A stretch of DNA of 34,857 bases from Gnetum montanum (lineage: Eukaryota; Streptophyta; Gnetopsida; Gnetales; Gnetaceae). The translations under genes and the position numbers were made by a program. The number at the start of each line of letters is the position of its first letter. Position 1 is the stretch's first letter. Shown here piece by piece: positions 21,601 through 32,607 of this stretch. The notes below the pieces were generated by a model that was not told where the DNA came from, did no database searches, and saw only the letters and a program-made list of their open reading frames with translations. The DNA lies in the NCBI GenBank assembly GCA_015680685.1, contig MNCI01022151.1:851342-886198 (forward strand). The letters are read 5' to 3'.

Positions 21601-22790
21601 TATACAACGCTCAACATTGCCTACATACAACCAGTGTGCACAAGTATCTAACATACAAAGATGCTTGTATGTAGTATCCACAAGATAGGAAGACATCCAG
21701 TGGCTGATAGCTAACCTAGAGAGAAATTCAACTTTATGCATGGAACCAACTAAGAGCTTAACTTGTGCCTATATCGATAGTATAGATGCATTAGAGCAAG
21801 TCCATCACCAACTTCCAAGTACTGACACCAAAGATATCAAGTGGGGGAAGTTGGAAATCCCTGATGAGTTCAAGCAAGAGCCGTTTGAATTAAAATTGTT
21901 GCCCACCAGTATGGAGTACGCATTTCTCAAGAATTGAAAATCGGTAATCATTAATGCTATGCTTGCTCCTCAACAAAAAGAAGGACTACTCAAGATGGTA
22001 AACAATTGGTCAAAAGCCTTTGCTTGGTCATATCCTGAATTAACCAAAATAGATCCTAGGATATGCCAACATAGAATTTACACTAACCTCTCTATAAAGC
22101 CTTGACAACAACTACAAAGATGACTGAACCCAAAGCTTAAGCAAATAGTTAAGGAAGAAATTGAATAACTTCTAAATGCTAAGTTCATCTACCCCATTGC
22201 TAACAGTGAATGGGTTAGTCCATTAGTCATTGTGCCTGAAAAAGATGGTAAATGGAGGGTGTGTATAGACTTTAGGCTATTAAATATGATAACATTTAAA
22301 GATCATTTTCCATTGCCATTCATTAACCAAGTATTATATACCATAGCAGGGCATTGTTATTATAGTTTTTTGGATGGTTACAATGGGTACAATAAAATTC
22401 AAATAGCATCAAAAGACCAAGCCAAAACTACATTCACAAGTTCATGGGGAACATTTGCATATAGGTAGATGCCATTTGGCTTGTGCAATGCTCTCACAAC
22501 ATTTCAACGTTTGGTTCTTAGTATATTTCAAAAGTAAATAAGGATTGGTGTAGGGGTTTTTATGGATGATTTTGCCACCTACAGAGCGAACTTTGAGCAA
22601 GCATTTGACTGATTAGAGAAAGTGCTAAAATAATGTGTTGAAACCAACCTAAGGCTCAATTAGTAGAAAAGCCACTTAATGGTCCAAGAGGGCATTGTAT
22701 TAGGGCATAAAATTTCACAAATAGGGATAGAGGTAGATCCTTAAAAAATTAAAGTCATCCAATGAATCACTCATCAACCTAGAAGCCCAG
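21600..22790 (+). pseudogene. Partial pol of element 2: linker and RT only
   Basis: The protease is deleted between about 21580 and 21620. The linker (21740-21937) reads MEPTKSLTCAYIDS. RT motifs follow: WVSPLVIVPEKDGKWRVCID, FKDHFPLPFINQVL, FLDGYNGYNKIQI with the first catalytic Asp kept, MPFGLCNALTTFQR and VFMDDFA near 22560. After HQP near 22785 the sequence jumps straight to the C-terminal end of pol (LLVNIQETKPF, matching 10436), so RNase H and integrase are missing. A few stops occur (for example FAYR-stop). Confidence 0.85.
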
Positions 22791-23261
22791 ATAAGAAATT
22801 ATTGGTCAACATCCAAGAAACCAAACCTTTCCATGAGCCCAAAACAGCCAATACTAACACTAGCTTTGTTGATGGATAGCCCTACTCATTATTTCAGATC
22901 TACTCCTTCCAACTCAGTCATGGGGGAGATGGCCACCAATGCTAATTATTCTTAGTCCTTAGTTTCTTTTGTCTTTTTTGTTTTACACATTTTTCATCTT
23001 TACTTGTTTTTTGTTTTACACCATCGTTAACATTTCTACTATTTCTTTCTCAGTTACCTTTTGTTTGGTTTATTCTCACTCGTCACATAATAAGTGCTCA
23101 TTATGATGGGTTGTACTATAATGGTGTTGATTACTAATGCTTGGTTTTTACCTTTGACTTTTAATGTTAATGCTAAGATATGGTTTCTTTTGATAAAACA
23201 GGCAATGAGTTCACGTCATCCATTCATCCATTCAACTCAATGGTCTCCCTTTGTTTTGGAA

Positions 23262-23434
23262 NNNNNNNNNNNNNNNNNNNNNNNNNNNNNNNNNNNNNNN
23301 NNNNNNNNNNNNNNNNNNNNNNNNNNNNNNNNNNNNNNNNNNNNNNNNNNNNNNNNNNNNNNNNNNNNNNNNNNNNNNNNNNNNNNNNNNNNNNNNNNNN
23401 NNNNNNNNNNNNNNNNNNNNNNNNNNNNNNNNNN
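23262..23434. other. Assembly gap of 173 Ns
   Basis: A run of Ns lies within the post-integrase region of element 2. The homologous sequence on the complement just left of 15640 and at 10980-11470 suggests the true gap may be a few hundred bases. Confidence 0.95.
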
Positions 23435-24550
23435 AGGAGGATGGGTTGGTCAAGTGTGTTGATGCAAGGTGACTGGATGTGGTTAGTTTTAATCTAGATT
23501 TGGACTAGATTTTATTAAGTCACATTAACCACATAATACACAAGGGACTTTACACAACTTGGATTTTGGGATTCCATTCCATTCTCTCTTCTCTTTTCGT
23601 ATTGCTTCCCGTATTCTACGTCATTGCTGATTTTATGATTAGTCTATATCTTGGTCGATGCATTGTTACTCTTTGGTAAATTCTTGTGGGTGACTTGTTA
23701 ACTATTGTCTCCATATGTCATTCCTAGAGCCTATGGACTCTTTGGTTTGTGGGTTTGGGGAGGACCCACTAGAATTCCTTTTTGGTGCAATTATTAAGTT
23801 CTTTTCCTTAAACATATTTCACAATCAACTATTTCTCATTTTACCCCATCCATGACATCCATTTTTGTTTTTCTCTCCCCTTGTATGAATTTTTATTGGC
23901 TTCACCATTGTTATTTCTCTTATTTTCCTTTTTCCTTTGTTTTCCATCCTATTGTTACTAGAGGTTCATTCTTAGTCATGGGGGCCTGTCACAAATTTTT
24001 CCATTCCATTACTTATGTCACCCCTACACCTTCGGTAGTTATCAGTTACAAACCTCTAATCCAATATCTACCATATCCACAACCTAGCCAATATGCTTCA
24101 TATCGAGGCAAGGTATTAACTACCGTATATCTTATCTATCCTTGCTAATTTGTGATTGTGTTGTGTGTGTAGATGGTGATCACATGAACAATGGACTAGG
24201 ATAGGAGCAAGCACTTAGGATGGACTGGAGCAAGAGCATTTACGCAAGGAACAAGCTTAGTCATGCAGCCATGGACGAACAATGGTGTGCACATTTTTGA
24301 CATCGGCAACAACACAGCTCATTTTCTTTTCTCTCTCTCTCTTCAAGCTGTCAAATGAGGGTTTGGATGTCATCTATGTATAGTGTTCACCACAATGGTT
24401 ATGAACACCAATGCTGTAATATGTTTGTTGATCCGTTCACCGGGCACTTTGAGTTTGTCATTCCATGTCATCGTTAGTTGTCGTTTAGTTAATAATCCCA
24501 TACCTTCTCAATATTTTGTAAGTAACTCGAGGACGAGTTTTCATTTTGTT

Positions 24551-24559
24551 GTGGGGGTA
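24551..24559 (+). other. Polypurine tract of element 2
   Basis: GTGGGGGTA lies directly before the 3' LTR, preceded by CTCGAGGACGAG. This is the plus-strand primer for reverse transcription, in its expected place. Confidence 0.8.
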
Positions 24560-25381
24560 TGATGAGTTCCAATATTGTGTGTCTGATATTGGATACGCGA
24601 TATTGGATTGAATCCCCGACATCAGATACATGATGTTAGAGCCTATCGCGTTGCCTATAAATAAGAGATAGGGGCGCTTAGTTTTGGAGGAATTTTTCTA
24701 GTCCCTGTATTTTTTCTCTTATAGAGTTAGAATTATTTTTGACTGCTCATAGTAGGAGTCATAGAGTGAACATATCTTGATTCGAGCATTATGTACTTGA
24801 GCACACATTGTGTCCGAAAATAAAGATGAACTTTGTCATAAACCTTGCAACATTTAGAATAGCTTAATTATTGCATTTAATGTTATTTACTATTATTTGA
24901 TGCTTTCATTAGTTAATCAATGTTATTTCCATAGAATTATTAATTATCCATGAATTAGCACACTCGGCATGACCACTTCGAGCATACGTGAAACACTTGG
25001 TAACCCAGTAACAATTAGCATTTAGTAATCCCAGTAGTGTTACATTGGTTCAATATGTGTCTGAAGATTGGGAATGGATACTAGTGTTAGGATTTGATTA
25101 AACATTAGAGTTACAAAAACCCATTAGTTAACTAAATCTTTTCATTTCACACACTTAGGAGACCAAGATAGAAATTACAAAAAAAAAATAAAAAATCATA
25201 TACCTCGAGTTTACTTAACCATACAATTATGCCTTACAAGTAAGCTTGGGAAGACATTGATTTCATATCTCATCCTTGTTTTGTGTAGGTGCATAAGCAC
25301 TTAATCCTTCGAGTCTGACTAGATCGCGTGTGAACACTCATATTCGTATGGTTGGGCATAGGGGTACCTTGCCTCTCATCA
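24560..25381 (+). repeat. 3' LTR of element 2
   Basis: It starts TGATGAGTTCC and ends CTCATCA. It has a TATAAATA box (24656-24663) and an AATAAAGA signal near 24828. U3 has GATATTGG and ACGCGATATTGG units (24583-24646), decayed relatives of the perfect palindromes at 6837-6882. Confidence 0.92.
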
Positions 25382-25583
25382 CTGTCCAAGTTTAAAGAGT
25401 CATATCATGGTATTCAATTTTGTGTCATGAACATCATAACTTTTGTAATGTGTTGATTCATACACTTGGGCACTCAATTTTGTCAAGTCAGCCTATTTTG
25501 TTTTGTTTTGTTAAGAGTCAGTTAATAATCCCATACCTTTCCAATTTTGTAAAGGAACTCGAGGATGAGTTTTCATTTAATCA
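25382..25583 (+). other. 3' internal end of element 1
   Basis: It aligns with 24330-24545 of element 2 and contains the same CTCGAGGA(C/T)GAG motif. It is where element 1 resumes after the nested insertion. It is non-coding. Confidence 0.75.
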
Positions 25584-25591
25584 TGGGGGTA
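25584..25591 (+). other. Polypurine tract of element 1
   Basis: TGGGGGTA lies directly before the 3' LTR and matches the tract of element 2. Confidence 0.8.
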
Positions 25592-26493
25592 TGATGGGTC
25601 GTGATTGGCTATGTTGACAAGGCCTCATCGACGTAGCCTTCTCAACTAGGCCTCATTGATGAATCATTTCATGCATTGATGAGGCTCCATCGATATAGCA
25701 TCTTCTTTTTGGCTATAAATACACATCCACCAATGACATTTATGGCATTCAGATTTTAGCATAAGCAAAGCTCTTGTAGTTTGTTTATTTGAAAGTTAGA
25801 ATATTTCTCCCAAGTGCTTGCAGTAGGAGTCATTGAGTGTATGGATCTTTATTTGAGCATTGTTGTCCTTGAGCATGATAGTATGGGGGGCAATAAAGAC
25901 GAGCTTTCCAATAAACCTTGCATGATTTTGGATAGATTAAATGTTTTATTTATGCATTTAATGTTTTCAATCAGTTATTAAATATTTTCCAATAATTAAG
26001 ATAATTAACTAAGATAAGTTAGATAGATTAAATACATAAGTAGAACTGCTTCGAGCATAACATGTATTTACTTCGGAATCCTAGTAGCGTTATTTCTTAG
26101 TACGCCCAGTAGCATAGCACTTGGTAACCTAGCAGTAGATATGTGGGTTTAAGACATGTATGAAAAATGGCATTGGATACTTATGTTAGGACTAGCTAGA
26201 GACTAGTAGGTTAGTTACATTGAATTAGTCATTAAATTATGTTGTCTTTCTCTCTATTTAAGCACCAAGACTATAAAACATAAAACTATAAAAATCATAT
26301 GCCTTAATTACACTTACCCATACCATGTGCTTCACAAGTGTAATTGGGAAGACAACAAATGATTTATGTGCAAGGTTCATTGCCTAGAAGACTAGTGTAC
26401 TGGAAGCTATAAAGTCCATGGAATTTGACCGGATCGTGCATGAATGCTTTGTGATTCGTATGGTTGGGCGTAGGGGCACCTCACTACTCATCA
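25592..26493 (+). repeat. 3' LTR of element 1
   Basis: It is a full-length LTR of 902 bases, from TGATGGGTCGTG to CTCATCA. It has a TATAAATA box (25714-25721) and an AATAAA signal (25892-25897). U3 holds inverted modules such as GGCCTCATTGATG and CATTGATGAGGCT (about 25616-25705). The TACCT duplication follows at 26494-26498. Confidence 0.93.
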
Positions 26494-26498
26494 TACCT

Positions 26499-26886
26499 CT
26501 ATAGTTACTCTTTCCTAGGATCCTCCCTAGTGAACAAACATTGAGAGGAGAAAGATCTTAATGGGAATAGATCTAGGAGAGATCAATTGGGCTAACATGA
26601 GTGAAGAGTAAATCCTTCATAGGTTAGAAACTAGTCTTCAAAACTTTGCTCTTGAAGATATCATTGTAGAATCCCTATATATTTGCATTAACATGTCTAA
26701 ATTTTCTATGCTATAGTCTTTGTTTTTATGTCTTGCTATTTCATGCTCGTATTTTCATATTATCATGGTTACTAATCATTGGTATGGTTTTATTATTTAT
26801 AGACCCTAGGCAATGGTGATGGCAGTGGCGATGATGGTATTAGCAATGACATAGATGATGATCCTCCTCCTCCTCCTCTAGCTTAG
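26499..26886 (+). pseudogene. Decayed coding region, 3' part (exon end and acidic Pro tail)
   Basis: When the element and one TACCT are removed, the frame of 2114-2755 continues here. It gives SIVTLS, then ERRKILMGIDLGEINWANM, then LETSLQNFALEDIIVESLYI, with four stops and no frameshift to about 26690. An AT-rich intron-like stretch ends at TTATTTATAG (26802). The last exon reads GNGDGSGDDGISNDIDDD followed by PPPPPLA and a TAG stop at 26884-26886. The acidic, glycine-rich end closing in prolines is distinctive, but I do not recognise the protein. Confidence 0.6.
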
Positions 26887-27344
26887 TTTTGTCTATTGTT
26901 GGACATGCTATGCTTTTGTCATTTTAGCTATAGTGCTGTAGTTGTTTGGTTGACTTTGTCATAGCCTTGAATACAATGAACTATTTTAGTTATTAGCTAT
27001 TACACTATGCAACTATGGCTATGGGACATTTATTTTTTTGTTATCGCCACATAGTGTGACTATGGCTACTATTTTAGTTTTGGCTTTTTATGTTTTAAAA
27101 GTTTTTATGGAGTTTTATGTTTTCTATCTTTCTATCATTTTGCAATTTTTTTTGTAAACATGAAAGGAGAATATAAATTGTAAAATCAATGCAAGAATAT
27201 ATAGTAGTGCAATATGGAAAATAGGTTAACATAGTGTAATAAAGTAAAAAAAAATAAGGCAATAATGTAGATGTTTAGATAAAGCTAAGAGTAAGGCTAC
27301 TAGCTAAACTATATAAGGGAATGAGTAAATGTCTAATCATGCAA
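26887..27344. other. AT-rich stretch without recognisable genes
   Basis: It is probably the 3' untranslated part of the decayed coding region just before it, grading into retroelement sequence. No ORF, RNA gene or clear LTR boundary could be seen. Confidence 0.4.
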
Positions 27345-28530
27345 TTACTTCCTAATTTTTGAAATATTAGGGAACTTATATGGTTTTTGTTGCACAATTT
27401 TATATTCTCCATTTTTCTTGCTCACTATGTTGAATAGGAGTTGCTTCCGTGTTTTGTTGGTGGCCACAATGCTATTGGTCTTAGCTTGGCTGGTCTCGTT
27501 GTGATTTTTAACTTTGTTTTTGGATGTGAGAGTTTCTTCTTGAAATCCCACTTTTGATTTTTGCTCTATGTCATTTTTGATAGACAAGGGGATCACACTA
27601 TCTCCATGACTAATGATCTTATGTCCCTTGTAAGGTAGGTGAATCTCTTGATGAATTGGAGAAGAGATTACCTATAATTTATCTAACTAGGGCCTCCTTA
27701 AGATTAGGTTAAAACTTGGTGTCTCTTCCATCACAAGAAAATCAATGGTTGTGGGGCATCATTCCCTAGCCATGAAATCTAATATTATCAATCCTCTCAT
27801 TGCCACATGTGATTATTGAATGATTTGAGTGCAAAGGTGAAGGTAGTTTGAATGTATTTAACCAATCCTAAGTGTTCAACACTAGGAAAGGGTATAACAT
27901 TCATAGCTACACTGTCATTCACATGTACTCTATGAAATCTATATTGGCCAACTCTAATCATTATAAAAAGAGGAGCCTTAGATACTTCATTGTTTGAGGG
28001 TTTGTCTTCACCTTACTATCAAGGAATGTTAACATAGTTGACTTCTTTTCTTCCTAGGATGAGGGTGGTACTACATGGATTGATTCTTCATTTGCTAGGA
28101 TATCCTCATTCACAGGGATAGAAGTTATCATCTTAACTAATGATTGATGGTGAGTTGAGGGAGGTAATGACCAAATCGTAAAAGGTCAAGAAGGTGTTCT
28201 TATACTTTAATGAGAGCTTAACTTGCTCCATGTTAGTGAGGAAATCTTTATTGTTGCTTAAGGTTTTCTCATTTTTATTAGCCATAACTTCCTCCATTTT
28301 ACCCAAGATCTTGACCTCATGTTTTAATGGTTGTTGTTTTGGCCCCTTCCCTTTTTCTTGTCTATACTTCCCATGATGATTAGTAGATGTTGTTTGCACA
28401 TTAGAATCCATGGGTATAGTTAAAATCAGGGTAGGCTTTGGTGAGCCTACTTTCTTCCACACCTTTGGTTGGTCAATGGATTTAGCTTTAGGCTTAGGAG
28501 CTACTTTCTTATGTTGTTTTTGAGGTGACT
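27345..28530 (-). pseudogene. Protease region of a Tat-like element (minus strand), decayed
   Basis: On the minus strand this continues the gag that starts at 30778. A Lys/Glu/Gln-rich linker (28462-28133) reads EVKILGKMEEVMANKNEKTL. Below it comes a region resembling the Tat/Ogre retropepsin context: VGQYRFHRVHVNDSVAMNV, then VEHLGLVKY and ALKSFNNH, where functional relatives have an Asp-Gly/Ser-Gly-type active site before ALNV. Here that Asp-x-Gly is not kept as such. The last open part (27596-27345) is charged and not identified. RT, RNase H and integrase of this element are not in the window to the left, so the copy is truncated. Confidence 0.6.
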
Positions 28531-30778
28531 TCTTGTTATTTAGTTAGGATGATGTTAAATTATTTGCTACTACAAGAGGATGTTATTCACATGGTGCCTT
28601 AAGTTTACTAGCAAGAGGTTGGGGCACTTTGATGACAAAAGGTTCTCTAGGAATCACAGGCAGTGGTATCCTTATAACAAATGGAGTTCTAGAACTAGAA
28701 GTTTGTTTATTATGAGGAGGTACCCATACCATGAACGGTTCCCTAGTAGTTTTAGGTTTATCATGTACATCAAACACAACTATTGTAAATTGGTCATTGT
28801 TAGCATTGAGAGGATCCTTGTATACCTACATAGTTTGGTTTTGAGGCCTCATAGGATTAGACATATCAAGAATCAACTGCCCATTATCTATCATCTTCTA
28901 TAAGTCATCTTTTAGGACCAAGAAAAAGTTAGTATCATGACTAGGGAGCTGGTGGTAGTGGTAGAATCGATCTAACTTGAAGTATTTAGGCAAGGTCGAG
29001 TCATCCTTCATAGCTATAGAAGGATCTTTGGTAATCTCACATAGGCAATCATGCCTCTTATGAGCATTCTTGAATAGTTTCTTATGTAGGATGCATACAC
29101 TCTTGAGCAATTGCTTAAGAAGCTTGGATGGCTTTATAGGTAACTTGATATACTTGGACCTATCTTTTTGCTCAAAATTGAGCTTTGGTGGAGTAGATGT
29201 AGAGGTGCTTGATGTTGATGGTTAGTAGACTATGGTAGGAGCCTTATCTTGCATGGGTTTTGGATCCTATGTGATTTTAGACTTCTTGGCCACTATGACC
29301 ACGACTACATGTGACTACTTACCTTTATCACTATTTGCATTTGGTATGTTGGTTCTTAAAGGTCATATATGCAAGATTGTTATTGGCTTTGGCTACATCT
29401 TCTATGTTCTTGACTTGGGAAAAGGCTTGACTTAGGGACTGAGAATCTAAATAATACAATTTACACTTAATAAAATAGTTAATTATCCCCTTAAAAATGG
29501 CTAGAAGGTGCATCTCAAAGATGGATTTAGGTATCTCATTCAGTGTGACATTCCATCTTTGTATAAACCGTTGAACAGGTTCAAGGGACCCTTGTATCAT
29601 CTTCATTAATTAATCTAGTGTTGTTTCAGGTTTTAAGTTGTACTTAAAGTAGTTAATAAACTAGCTTATTAAGTCATCTAGAGAGGAGATAGATACTCTA
29701 GGTAGTGCTCGGTACCAACCAAGGGTCATTTTGGTTAAAGAATACACATTGTAAGTGGAAGGTGATCAAGTAAGCATTAGGATCACTTTTATCATTGTAT
29801 TTGGTTAAGTGGAGGATCGGTATACCTAGAGGAAGGGTTATCTGTGGGACACTGGGGCTAACTGGGTAATTTTGATAAAAGTCTATGACTTTCATTGTTT
29901 GTGTGGTGCTAGCCTCAAGATTCTTTAGCTTGTCAGTTAGACTTTGGATCAACTGGAAAGCTTGATCTAGGCTTTGAGCTACTCCCAAAGGTTGTATAAG
30001 TTGCATGAGTAGTGGAATGACTTAAGGCTGGGTGATAGGCTATGACATTTGGTGGAAAGACCTAGTTACCATTACTATAGGATGACTAAAGAGGAAGAAT
30101 GATGTCTACATAGGGATCTGCGAGATCAAGGGAACAGGGTATATTAGAAGTTGGTGGGGCTTGAGATCCCAAAGAAGGGCTTGCTATAGTGGTGAATGGA
30201 AGAGGCATGAAAGGTACACTGTGAGGTGGTCACATAACATAGGGTTGGGTGGCAAATGGAAGAGCTGTGAAAATGGAGAAGATTTAGGAAATTGGTTGTG
30301 AAGTCCACTCAAAGGAGGAGATGGATGTTACTTGCTTGTTATATAAAGGGTTAATTATAAAGTCAGACACAGATGTTTGTAAGTTTTCTTCCCCCTAAGA
30401 ATCCTTCTTGTAGTATTCTCCAAATTTTTACAGATCATCTCAATCATGTTCTAGGATAGACATTTCACTCACTATGACTTCCTCATTTTCATCTACTAGG
30501 CATGCTAACATGTGGATATAAGTTTCAAAGAGATCTATCTTATCATATTAGGAAGGCTTTCCACTCTTATGGATGATCTCAAACTCATGCTTAGAGTCTA
30601 GCTCTTTGCATAGGATGTGGAGGCTAGCTTGGATCTTCACACAAATAAAGTTATAATAGTCTCAAGTGATTGTAGCATGCATTGGATCACATCTAGAGCA
30701 CCTAAGGAATTGTTTGTGCTCCATCATAGTAGGGTCCTTAGGATCATAGATACAGGCAAATTGTTGGTTACTAGCCAT
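28530..30778 (-). pseudogene. gag of a Tat/Ogre-like element (minus strand), decayed
   Basis: The likely start is the ATG at 30778 (MASNQQFACIYDPKDPTMM). The capsid part follows at 30006-29698 (QAFQLIQSLTDKLKNLEA, then ILHLTKYNDKSDPNAYLITF), and FIQRWNVTLNEIPKSIFEM with LSQAFSQVKNIEDVA at 29606-29331. This is the order of plant Ty3/gypsy gag (K-Y-D/N-G-x-x-D-P, then F-x-Q-R-W). The nucleocapsid zone at about 29000-28900 reads FYHYHQLPSHDTNFFLVLKD, where a zinc knuckle CxxHxxxGHDTxxC is expected; its Cys residues have become Tyr or Phe (TGT/TGC to TAT/TTT). Stops and frameshifts are common. The lineage differs from the Athila-like copies. Confidence 0.75.
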
Positions 30779-31714
30779 AGTAGCAATATGGTGTAGTAGA
30801 ATAGTGGAGGAAAAAGGCATAAAATATAGTGAACTAATTAATTGGCCAAAGTGATAAAAGTTTCTTATGGTTTTAGTTTTCTACACAAGCCACAAAACTT
30901 GCAACATGTGAGAATCATAGGGTGTGAGGTTGCACTATGTAGAACTCACAAGATGTGGGGCTTACAATGTGTGGAAGTTGTAGCGTGTAAATGTTGTAGC
31001 CTATGGGAGTTCTAGCCTACAAAGCTATAACCTATGGAGTAAATAGGCTTTGAATATGCTATAAGTACATTGTAAAAAAAATTTTAATTTTTTTGTGTAA
31101 ATCTCTTCTAACATATGAAAGAAGAGTGGCTGAAAATTGTAAAGTAGTAAAAATTGGGAAAGTAATGTGTATTGCAACTAAAAAGGTAGTGCAAGGGGCT
31201 ATGACAGTTGTACACTACACTAGAAAAATGAAATTTTTAAAATGCAAGGGATGAGAGCAGTGTTGCACACTGTGGCTATAGAATTTAAAATAAAAAATTG
31301 TTGTAAACAAGACTGGTTATAAGGTTACATGCTAGGATTTTAAAAAATGGTTGAAAATAATGTTGGTTTGCAGGCCACACAATGGGTTTTTGTGACTAGA
31401 CGATGGGAAAACAAATTTCCATTAGTTATTGGAAATAATACTAGCTTTAAGTCCATGTGATGGCTTATGGGAAAACCCAAACAAACTTAAAAAATTGCTA
31501 AAACAATGTTGGTTTCTAGGCTACACAATGGATTTTAGAAAAAAACACAACACAGACTTAAGAATTATTAAAAGCAATGCTAGTGACAAGGCCATAGGTT
31601 GGACTTTAGAAAAGCCTAACATAAATTTTTGTTGGACCAATTGAGCTCATAGGCTAAAGAAAAATGCAAGAGGAGAAATTTCACAATGGATTTTTGTGGA
31701 GAAGTTGGACAAAG
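30779..31714 (-). other. Untranslated leader of the Tat-like element
   Basis: About 930 bases lie between the primer site and the gag start, with repeated wording such as GGTTTCTAGGCTACACAATGG (given here in part: TTTCTAGGCTACACAATGG) and TGCAGGCCACACAATGGG about 130 bases apart. No coding frame is supported. Long leaders are usual in this lineage. Confidence 0.6.
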
Positions 31715-31732
31715 GTCTCCCTTCTAGCACCA
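31715..31732 (-). other. Primer binding site candidate of the Tat-like element
   Basis: The minus strand reads TGGTGCTAGAAGGGAGAC, six bases inside the LTR edge. It starts with the TGG expected opposite a tRNA CCA end. I could not name the tRNA; several bases are probably C to T changes. Confidence 0.55.
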
Positions 31733-31737
31733 AAAAC

Positions 31738-32071
31738 TGTAATGATGGGAAAAATTAGTGCTGAAAAACCAAAAGATCCCATGTGAAATAGTTTAACTTG
31801 TGGATCCACAAGCCTCAGAAAGGATTTGAAGCATCCTGAATATTCTTACTTGTGGAAAAAGGATTGTTGATACAAGACCACAATATAGGATTTTTGGGAA
31901 AAACAAGGCAAATGTATTTGCCTTTATATTTTCATCAAATTATAAGGCTTTGGGCTTTTTACATGAATTTTCCTTGAGCTGTTTCAATAAGCTAACTTGT
32001 AACTTATAAGAGTGCCAGCTTATTACTAAGATGCCAATGTATTAAGAGTTTCAACTTATGAAACTCCAACA
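31738..32071 (-). repeat. 5' LTR of the Tat-like element (younger copy)
   Basis: On the minus strand it starts TGTTGGAGTTTCATAAG and ends CATCATTACA next to the primer site. At 334 bases it is short. It matches parts of 32608-33685 (GGATCCACAAGCCTCA versus AGATCCACGGGCCTCA; TTTTCATCAAATTATAA versus ATTCTCATCAAATTACAA). Confidence 0.65.
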
Positions 32072-32607
32072 TATTAATTGTAACTACAATAAAAAATGAA
32101 AAAATATTAAAAAAATTTCCTAACGTTTAGCTACATTGGAAGAGTAGAAAATGGGCTTCAACATGTGCAACTAAATGTAAGAAAATTACAAAGTGTAGGT
32201 AGAGGAGGAAAAAAGAAAACTAATATGCATTGTAACTACAAAATAAATTTTCAACGGGTAGACATAGGAAGTAAGAGTAGCGTTGGAGCCATGAAAAAAA
32301 TTAAATTTTTAATTACTAATAATAAGTGGTTGAGGTTGCGTACTTTCACAATAAAAATTAATTTTGTCACAATCTCAAGTTGCAGGGAATATAGCCAGTG
32401 TTGCAAACTGCATTGTGGAAATAGTGATGAGAGTTTTTATTTTTATGCTAAAACTAATTTTGAGTTCACACATTGGGTTTTGGGGAAAATCCAAAACAAT
32501 TTTCAATTTTTTAAATACATTGATAGGAAAGGCAAAAATAGGTAATGTATTTGTAATAGGTTTTGACCAAGAATTCAGATGAAGGCTCTCCTTTTAGTAT
32601 TAGAAAC
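32072..32607 (-). other. Leader of an older relative, interrupted by the younger Tat-like copy
   Basis: Composition and phrases resemble 31130-31735, and its right end has a decayed primer site (minus strand TAATACTAAAAGGAGAG) next to the LTR at 32608. The younger LTR at 31738-32071 directly follows on the left, so the younger element was apparently inserted in this leader. The open frames here are not supported as genes. Confidence 0.5.

Larger units (their letters stand above)
22791..24559 (+). other. End of pol and post-integrase region of element 2
   Basis: It contains the short pol end with LLVNIQETKPFHEP, a T-rich tract, the 173-base gap and a long non-coding region aligned with 10583-12662. 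A TGTGTAG acceptor precedes ATGGTGATC at 24173, but the ORF there stops after four codons; the long coiled-coil ORF of element 1 is absent. No coding frame is supported. Confidence 0.65.
18456..25381 (+). mobile_element. Element 2: younger, internally deleted Athila-like copy within element 1
   Basis: Partial 5' LTR, tRNA-Asp primer site, gag, partial RT, post-integrase region, polypurine tract and 3' LTR are in the normal order. Protease and everything from the RT C-terminus to the end of integrase are deleted, so it could not move by itself even when young. Its two LTRs differ at about 23 of 283 bases in one hand-aligned slice (near 8 percent), roughly half the divergence of element 1, which fits a later nested insertion. 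Element 1 sequence resumes at 25382. Confidence 0.85.
2756..26493 (+). mobile_element. Element 1: Athila-like Ty3/gypsy retrotransposon, nested and decayed
   Basis: Both LTRs (2756-3405 and 25592-26493), a TACCT duplication on each side, a tRNA-Asp type primer site, the internal order gag, protease, RT, RNase H, integrase, extra ORF, and a G-rich polypurine tract are all visible. After subtracting the solo LTR at 6053 and the insertions between about 15.5 and 25.4 kb, the element is about 13 kb, within the usual range for Athila elements. LTR divergence in one hand-aligned slice is about 34 differences in 205 bases (near 17 percent), so it is old. No coding part is intact. Confidence 0.9.

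Noticed and set aside
23094-23497. ORFs on both strands across the N run
   Set aside because: They consist largely of unknown residues from the assembly gap; the flanking sequence is non-coding post-integrase DNA.
32165-32582. Two overlapping ORFs of 126 and 72 residues
   Set aside because: They lie in the untranslated leader of a Tat-like element and on the opposite strand to it; there is no conserved motif and the composition is AT-driven.
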